The notes under the pieces were generated by a model. That model made no database searches, had not been told where the DNA came from, and saw nothing but the letters and a program-made list of their open reading frames with translations. The translations under genes were made by a program, and so were the position numbers. A stretch of DNA of 64,000 nt, taken from positions 27,382-91,381 of the forward strand of contig JBAMDO010000218.1 in NCBI GenBank assembly GCA_037074765.1, read 5' to 3'. The DNA comes from Mansonella perstans (taxonomy: Eukaryota; Nematoda; Chromadorea; Rhabditida; Onchocercidae). Below, piece after piece: positions 46,576 through 64,000 of the stretch; the stretch's first letter is position 1, and every line of letters begins with the position of its first letter.

Positions 46576-49088
46576 AATTTCTGCAATACCTATTTTGCAC
46601 TGATACGTGAAAAAATATTTAATCTTAAATTTTTTTTGGCAAATGTTGTTCACTCAGAATATGATCTAAGTGAAGAATAAAAAAAACTTACTGAACATGA
46701 AAAATTACATTGTTGCACCAATTTTGCTATTTTTTCTTTTCTGCCTTTAAAATTTCGCATTTTCGACAAATTCTTTTTTTCCGTAGGCACAGCTGTCAAT
46801 AATTGACATGTTGATTTCAAAAAACTGAGCCTTACAATGTGTCATTTTTTTTTTCAGTCAATTTCCGTGAAATAGTTTAAAAATTTCCAAACTTCTATAG
46901 TATTTTTTGAAAATTCAAAATTTTCTGGCAAAAATTTTAATCTTAATTAATCCATTAAAAAAACAAACCAATTAATATAGAAAAGAAAAAAAAAATTGTA
47001 CAACAAGTGTGACAAAAATCGTACTAACACATTCCACCTAACAAAAATTATTTAATTTATTTGTACAACTAAAAATTTATTACAACCATTTTTAATATTT
47101 AAAGTTAAAAACATTCTTTTTTCACATTAACAAGATTGCGCATAAATTTCACCATTAATTTAAAAAAAAAATTTTTTTCCGAAGATAAACTTAAGCTAAT
47201 TTGCCTATATTTAATTAACCTAAAACCTACATATATGCATTGCCTACACTGATTATTTATCTGTAAGGTAAATTGTAATTTAAAATTTCGAATTGAAAAA
47301 AGCGCAAAAAAAGGAGAAAAATTTTTGAGAAGATTTTGTGTAAAATTAAAAAAAAAGATTTACAGCATCGTTTTTTTTTTCTTTTTTTTCAACAAAAAAA
47401 ACAAATGATATCATGAATTTAACTTTGAGTTTTCCATTTTAATTAAAATGTTTTCAATTTTTTTTCTCTTTTCTAGCTGGAACTTTTTTGTTTATATTTT
47501 TATCATGGAACAAATGTTTTACACAAAATCAATTGGATTTATAAATAAGTCAAAAATAAAAGAAAGTAGTGATTGATTCATAGTTATATAATTATCTTTT
47601 TATACTTGATTATTAATTAATTAATAAAACATATTTTTCATTTCTAGCACATTTATTACTGTTATTTTAATTTCAAATTTTTCAATTCAAGAAAGTTAAG
47701 AAAATGATTATACTGAATTAGTAATTGGAAATGTTTAAAACTTGATTTCAGAACTATTGCATTAATCGTTATTTGTCTTGTTTTTCTTGTCATTCTTCTA
47801 ACTACTGATCAATCTAACAATTATTAATAAATTTTAGCTTTTTTTCCTTCTTAATCAATCTTCCCTTTTTCATTTTTTTTTTTTTTGTTTTCATTTTTCT
47901 TCTCTCATCTCTTTTATTAATTTTAATTGTGTTTGGCCGAATTTTTGAATCCCGATTGATTTTTACTTTTTAAAAATATCCCATAATAAGTAGTTTTAAA
48001 AATTATGAATAGCTTTTATTTATTAATTGATTAATTTATTTTTTGATAATAGTACTCAATAATTAGTTCTTAAAAAGAAATGTTTTATAAAAATTGGATT
48101 GTATTAAGAAACTTTTCAATTTTTTGTATTAATTTTAATTATATTTGGCGACCAATAATAATTGCTTTTATTGAAAGGTAAAGCAATTTGTTTGTTTGTT
48201 TTTTTTTTTTTTTTTTCTACTTTGCTTTTGTTAAAACATGATCAGTACAAAATTTATAGTTGAAATAAAGTAGGTTTAGAAATTTATAAAATTATGGAGA
48301 TTAATTTAAATTATTGGTCGTCTTGATTAATGGAAATGTAATGGATGCTCAATGTTGGATTAGGAAATGCCATTCCTATTTGATTGCAGCAATTAATTTA
48401 TTAAATAGATTTTCATTGATGAATGAATAAATGGAAGAGTAAATGAATAGAGTGAAATAACTACTTAATTAATTAATGAGTGAAATGAGTGAATGAATGA
48501 ATGTTTATGCATATTTAAAATGAATTTACAAGAATAATGTTTCTTTATTTTCGTTCATTTAATCAATCAAAATAATATCTCAACAGCTTTTTTTTTTCAA
48601 TTTTTAATTTCATTGAAAAACAATCCAATAAACTCAGTGCATTCATTTAATTAATTGTGTAACAATTCATTTAAAAAGAAAAAAAAATGAAATGAGAGAA
48701 ATAAACAAAAAAAAAAAAAACGAAACAACAAACTGCTTAATATTTGGATTAATTTTATCTTTCCTGCTCTCAAAAATAAAGTGAAAGGAGTCGTCGAAGA
48801 AAAAGAAAAGTGAAGACAAAACTGTTCCTGGTTTAATGAGAAATCTAAATCAGTTAACTTGTTTTTTTTTCTTTTTCTAATCAGATGCTTCTCATTTAGA
48901 TTCTCTCATTGTTTCATCCTCGTTCCTCATCCCTCTCTCACATACACTTGCTTACTGATGGTCTTTAAAATTATGGCCTTTGGATGAAATAAACATAAAT
49001 CATATGATTCAGGCCTGCACCAAATGTTCAGAGAGTTGTTTCAGCTATTCACATCATTATCATTATTATTCTCATTATTAGTACTATT

Positions 49089-49141
49089 GTGTATGCATGT
49101 TTCTATCTGTGTTTATGTGTGTCCGTGTTTGTCTGCATGTG

Positions 49142-49176
<35 letters not shown>

Positions 49177-49193
49177 ATGTGTGTGTGTGTGTA

Positions 49194-49225
<32 letters not shown>

Positions 49226-49446
49226 TGTGTATGTATGTGTGTGTGTGTATGTGTGTGTGTGTACGTATATGTGTGTACGTGTGTGTATGTGTGTATATGT
49301 GTGCGTATGTGTGTGTGTGTGTTTGTGTGTGTGTTTGTGTGTGTGTGTGTATGTGTGTGTGTGTATGTGTGTGTGTGTGTGTGTATGTATGTGTGTGTTG
49401 TGTGTGTGTGTATGTGTGTGTGTGTGTGTGTGTGTATGTGTGTGTG

Positions 49447-49477
<31 letters not shown>

Positions 49478-49492
49478 ATGTGTGTATGTGTG

Positions 49493-49532
<40 letters not shown>

Positions 49533-49567
49533 GTGTGTGTTTGTGTGTGTGTGTATATGTGTGCGTA

Positions 49568-49630
<63 letters not shown>

Positions 49631-49640
49631 TATGCGTTAG
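49089..49640. repeat. Long TG/TGTA microsatellite (~550 bp)
   Basis: Mostly TG with scattered TATG, TTTG and TACG interruptions. Four overlapping long frames (Cys-Val or Thr-His runs) are artefacts. It lies about 1.5 kb upstream of the first visible NUAK-like exon. Confidence 0.97.
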
Positions 49641-51102
49641 GTTATATATTGACGTTATTTTCAAAGATATTCTTACATTGCAAAACTTCATTTCAGTTAA
49701 ATTTCTAAATTACATTTCCTAATATGCAACTAAACTTACAGTTAATGTGATATGTGTTTCTGTGTACATATGTAGTATATTAGTGCTAAATCAAAATTTC
49801 AAATATCCTGATGATTTTTGCATATAATTACGCTTAGCATATTTAATCTAACATTTTGTTAGTTCTTTATTTATTTGGATTAAATCACTTTGAATTCAAG
49901 CCAATATGCTTTTGTTACAAGAATATTTTGAATTCAATCATTCTAACATTCAAATTACTTTCTAATCAATATTTCAGTAATCATTTTAATTTGATCATTT
50001 TCGCATTTTTTGCTAAACATTCAGATTACATCATTTTACATGCAAGTCATCTGATCTTATTCGAGGTCATTTGATCTCCATTAAGCGAATCGATCATTAT
50101 TTAGAGTTAGTTAAAAAAAACGAATCGTTTTTTTTCGTTTTTTTTCATAATTTTTGACCTTTTTTTTAAATTTTATAGTAAGAAGAATGAATTTATAGTA
50201 AGAAGTATGAAGTTTTTTTTTTTAAATTTTTTATAGTAAGAGAAAATTCTTCTCCTCTTTCTTTCGTTATTTCTCATATTTATTCATTATTTTTCATTAT
50301 TGGTACTAAAATCTGCGAATAAACTGAGAGCTCAAATATTTGTTATGATTTGCAAAGGAATTGAATTTTTACAATAATAGTAAAAAAACATCAAAATAAA
50401 TTAAATTGCTAAATAATTTTAAGATTTCTGAGCAAAAACAAATTGTTATCAAATTTTCACTGCGTAATTTACATATTCTCCTTAATTAATTTTTTACATA
50501 TAAATTCATATAATTCCCATTAATGTCACATTTGTGTGCAAATTTATTCACTTTTGATAATAAAATTTTATTGCTAATTAATTACTTCACATTTTTCTTG
50601 CAATCGTTTTTCCTCTATTTCTATGCTGCACCCTGTTACCATGTATCAATGAATTAAATTTGAGCAAACTATACGATTAATTAGTATGTATATATATGGT
50701 CATTTTTTCTCGTTATTGTTATTTTTGCAAGCATTTCTTGTAAAAAACGTTTTGGATTTTAATTTTGTGTAAATTTGAAGAAAAATGAAGTGGATGAAAA
50801 TGAATGATTTTTTTGATTATTTTTTCTTTTAACAAAGAAAAAAGCAGTCCTGAATTAATTAACTCTTTTTTTTAATCGATTAATTATCGTTTTAAATAAA
50901 ATCACATCATATTTTTCATTTCATCGATACACTTTATAATCGATTAAATTATCAACAAAAATGAATATCTAATCATACATAAATTTTTCTTTTTTTGATG
51001 TAATTTGTTTCTTTATTGGTGAAATCACAAAGGCTATGTGTCATCGTGTAATTTGGCTCAATTACAAATTTTATTGTCGCTTTTTTTTTTTCAATATTTC
51101 AG

Positions 51103-51135
51103 ACGAAGAAAGAAAAGCATTGGCTACAAGGCGAT
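51103..51135 (+). other. 5'-UTR or continued coding sequence of the NUAK-like gene
   Basis: A T10-AATATTTCAG acceptor at 51102 starts an exon whose first Met is 33 bases in. The 11 codons before it are open, so this is either a short UTR after a trans-splice site or the inside of a longer protein with an upstream exon not seen here. Confidence 0.5.
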
Positions 51136-63028
<11,893 letters not shown>

Positions 63029-63239
63029 GTGATTTTTTTTGAAATCTTGTCAACTGTTAACTAAATTGTAGATTCAGCGAAAAAAAATTGAAAATTTTAT
63101 GCAAAATCATTTTAATTACTCTATTATATATTATGCGTTTAAAGATAAAAAAAAAACATTCCGATGAAAATTTATTTAGAGTGTGTATGATGTTATTTGT
63201 TGAAATTATTTGGATTGCATTTAAACTTAGCTTAATGTT

Positions 63240-64000
63240 TATGATAATTGATTTATTGGCCTTGTATTTACGATAACTGGTTTACTGGCTCAATATTTGT
63301 GATAACTGACTCAATATTTACGATAACTGACTTACTAATTCAATATTTATGATATGGTTTACTGGCTGAATGTTTGTGATAACTAGTTTATGATAACTCT
63401 TTTTTTTCATGACAACTGGTTGACTTTTTTTCATGATAACTGGTTTAACTCAATATTTACGATAACTGATTTACTGGCTCACTACCTATGATATGGTTTA
63501 CTGACTCAATATTTATGATAACTGATTTACTGGCTCAATATTTGTGATAACTGGTTTATGATAACTCTTTTTTTTCATGACAACTGGTTAACTTTTTTTA
63601 TGATAACTGGTTTAACTCAATATTTACGATAACTGATTTACTGGCTCAGTACCTATGATATGGTTTACTGACTCAATATTTATGATAACTGATTCACTGG
63701 CTCAATATTTGTGATAACTGGTTTATGATAACTTTTTTTTCGTGACAACTGATTAAATTTTTTTTATGGTAACTGGTTTGACTCAATATTTATGATAACC
63801 GGCTCAATATTTACGATAACTGATTTACTGGCTCAATATTTGTGATAACTGGTTTATGAGAACTCTTTTTTTTCATGACAACTGGTTAACTTTTTTTATG
63901 ATAACTGGTTTAACTCAATATTTACGATAACTGATTTACTGGCTCAATACTTATGATATAGTTTATCGGCTCAGTATTTATGATAACTGGTTTACTTGCT
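63240..64000. repeat. ~167-bp higher-order tandem repeat, to window edge
   Basis: The marker TTTATGATAACTCTTTTTTTT(C) recurs near 63386, 63554, 63721 and 63853, giving a period of about 167 bp, with a shorter last unit. Inside each unit, ~20-35-bp sub-repeats of GATAACTGATTTACTGGCTC and AATATTTATGATAACTGG alternate. It lies in the intron after NUAK-like exon 29 and continues past the window. Confidence 0.9.

Larger units (their letters stand above)
38739..51102. other. Long gene-poor region
   Basis: About 12 kb with no convincing gene on either strand. It is very AT-rich with long homopolymers (for example poly-T at 45836-45866) and the simple repeats listed separately. The right end should contain the promoter and any 5' exons of the NUAK-like kinase gene. 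A short GC-richer open patch at 44174-44247 is noted in the findings. Confidence 0.5.

Noticed and set aside
49024..49722. Long overlapping frames of Cys-Val and Thr-His repeats
   Set aside because: They are translations of the TG microsatellite in every frame; no real coding signal.

Overview
This is a window of AT-rich, intron-rich nuclear DNA from a nematode, most likely a spirurid or filarial species. The evidence is threefold. An exact 22-nt match to the nematode spliced leader SL1 lies at 25425-25446 on the minus strand. Several genes open directly after a TTTTAG-type acceptor, as trans-spliced messages do. Introns are short to medium and often use GTTTGT or GTAAAT donors, and homopolymers and microsatellites are everywhere. 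I see no bacterial, plasmid or phage genes. All gene models were spliced by hand from the sequence; in the main models every exon junction is in phase.

Layout. 1-17.2 kb is a minus-strand block: the 5' part of a secreted nitrobindin-type protein (974-1591, running off the left edge), a possible short Cys-rich exon (3412-3500), an RNFT1/2-type membrane RING E3 ligase (4917-8291, 10 exons, 459 aa), a tetraspanin (10192-12107, 7 exons, 306 aa) and an unrecognised coiled-coil/Cys-motif protein (13781-17219, 6 exons, 437 aa). After a 5.6-kb divergent gap comes a plus-strand gene for an unrecognised secreted protein (22818-27862, 12 exons, 533 aa). It has a tandemly duplicated exon, and one of its introns holds three antisense SL1-like sequences.

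29-39 kb looks like a region of gene decay. It holds a small ShKT-domain gene, a roughly 700-bp element with long terminal inverted repeats, a tiny membrane-protein gene, a broken NAP1-like gene, a broken copine-like gene plus a detached copy of its tail, and an orphan POU-specific-domain exon. All of these relics keep introns or splice sites, so they are duplicated or decayed genes and not retrocopies.

39-51 kb is gene-poor and rich in simple repeats, including 550 bp of TG/TGTA repeat at 49.1-49.6 kb.

51.1-63.0 kb carries 29 exons of a NUAK-family (UNC-82-like) protein kinase with a complete N-terminal kinase domain and a very long, partly acidic tail. The gene is open at the right edge, where its last visible intron becomes a ~167-bp tandem repeat. 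A 5S rRNA-like sequence with a downstream T-run sits in one of its introns.

The genes do not form one pathway. Intact and broken genes lie side by side, and recent local tandem duplication recurs across the window, in introns, gaps and exons alike.
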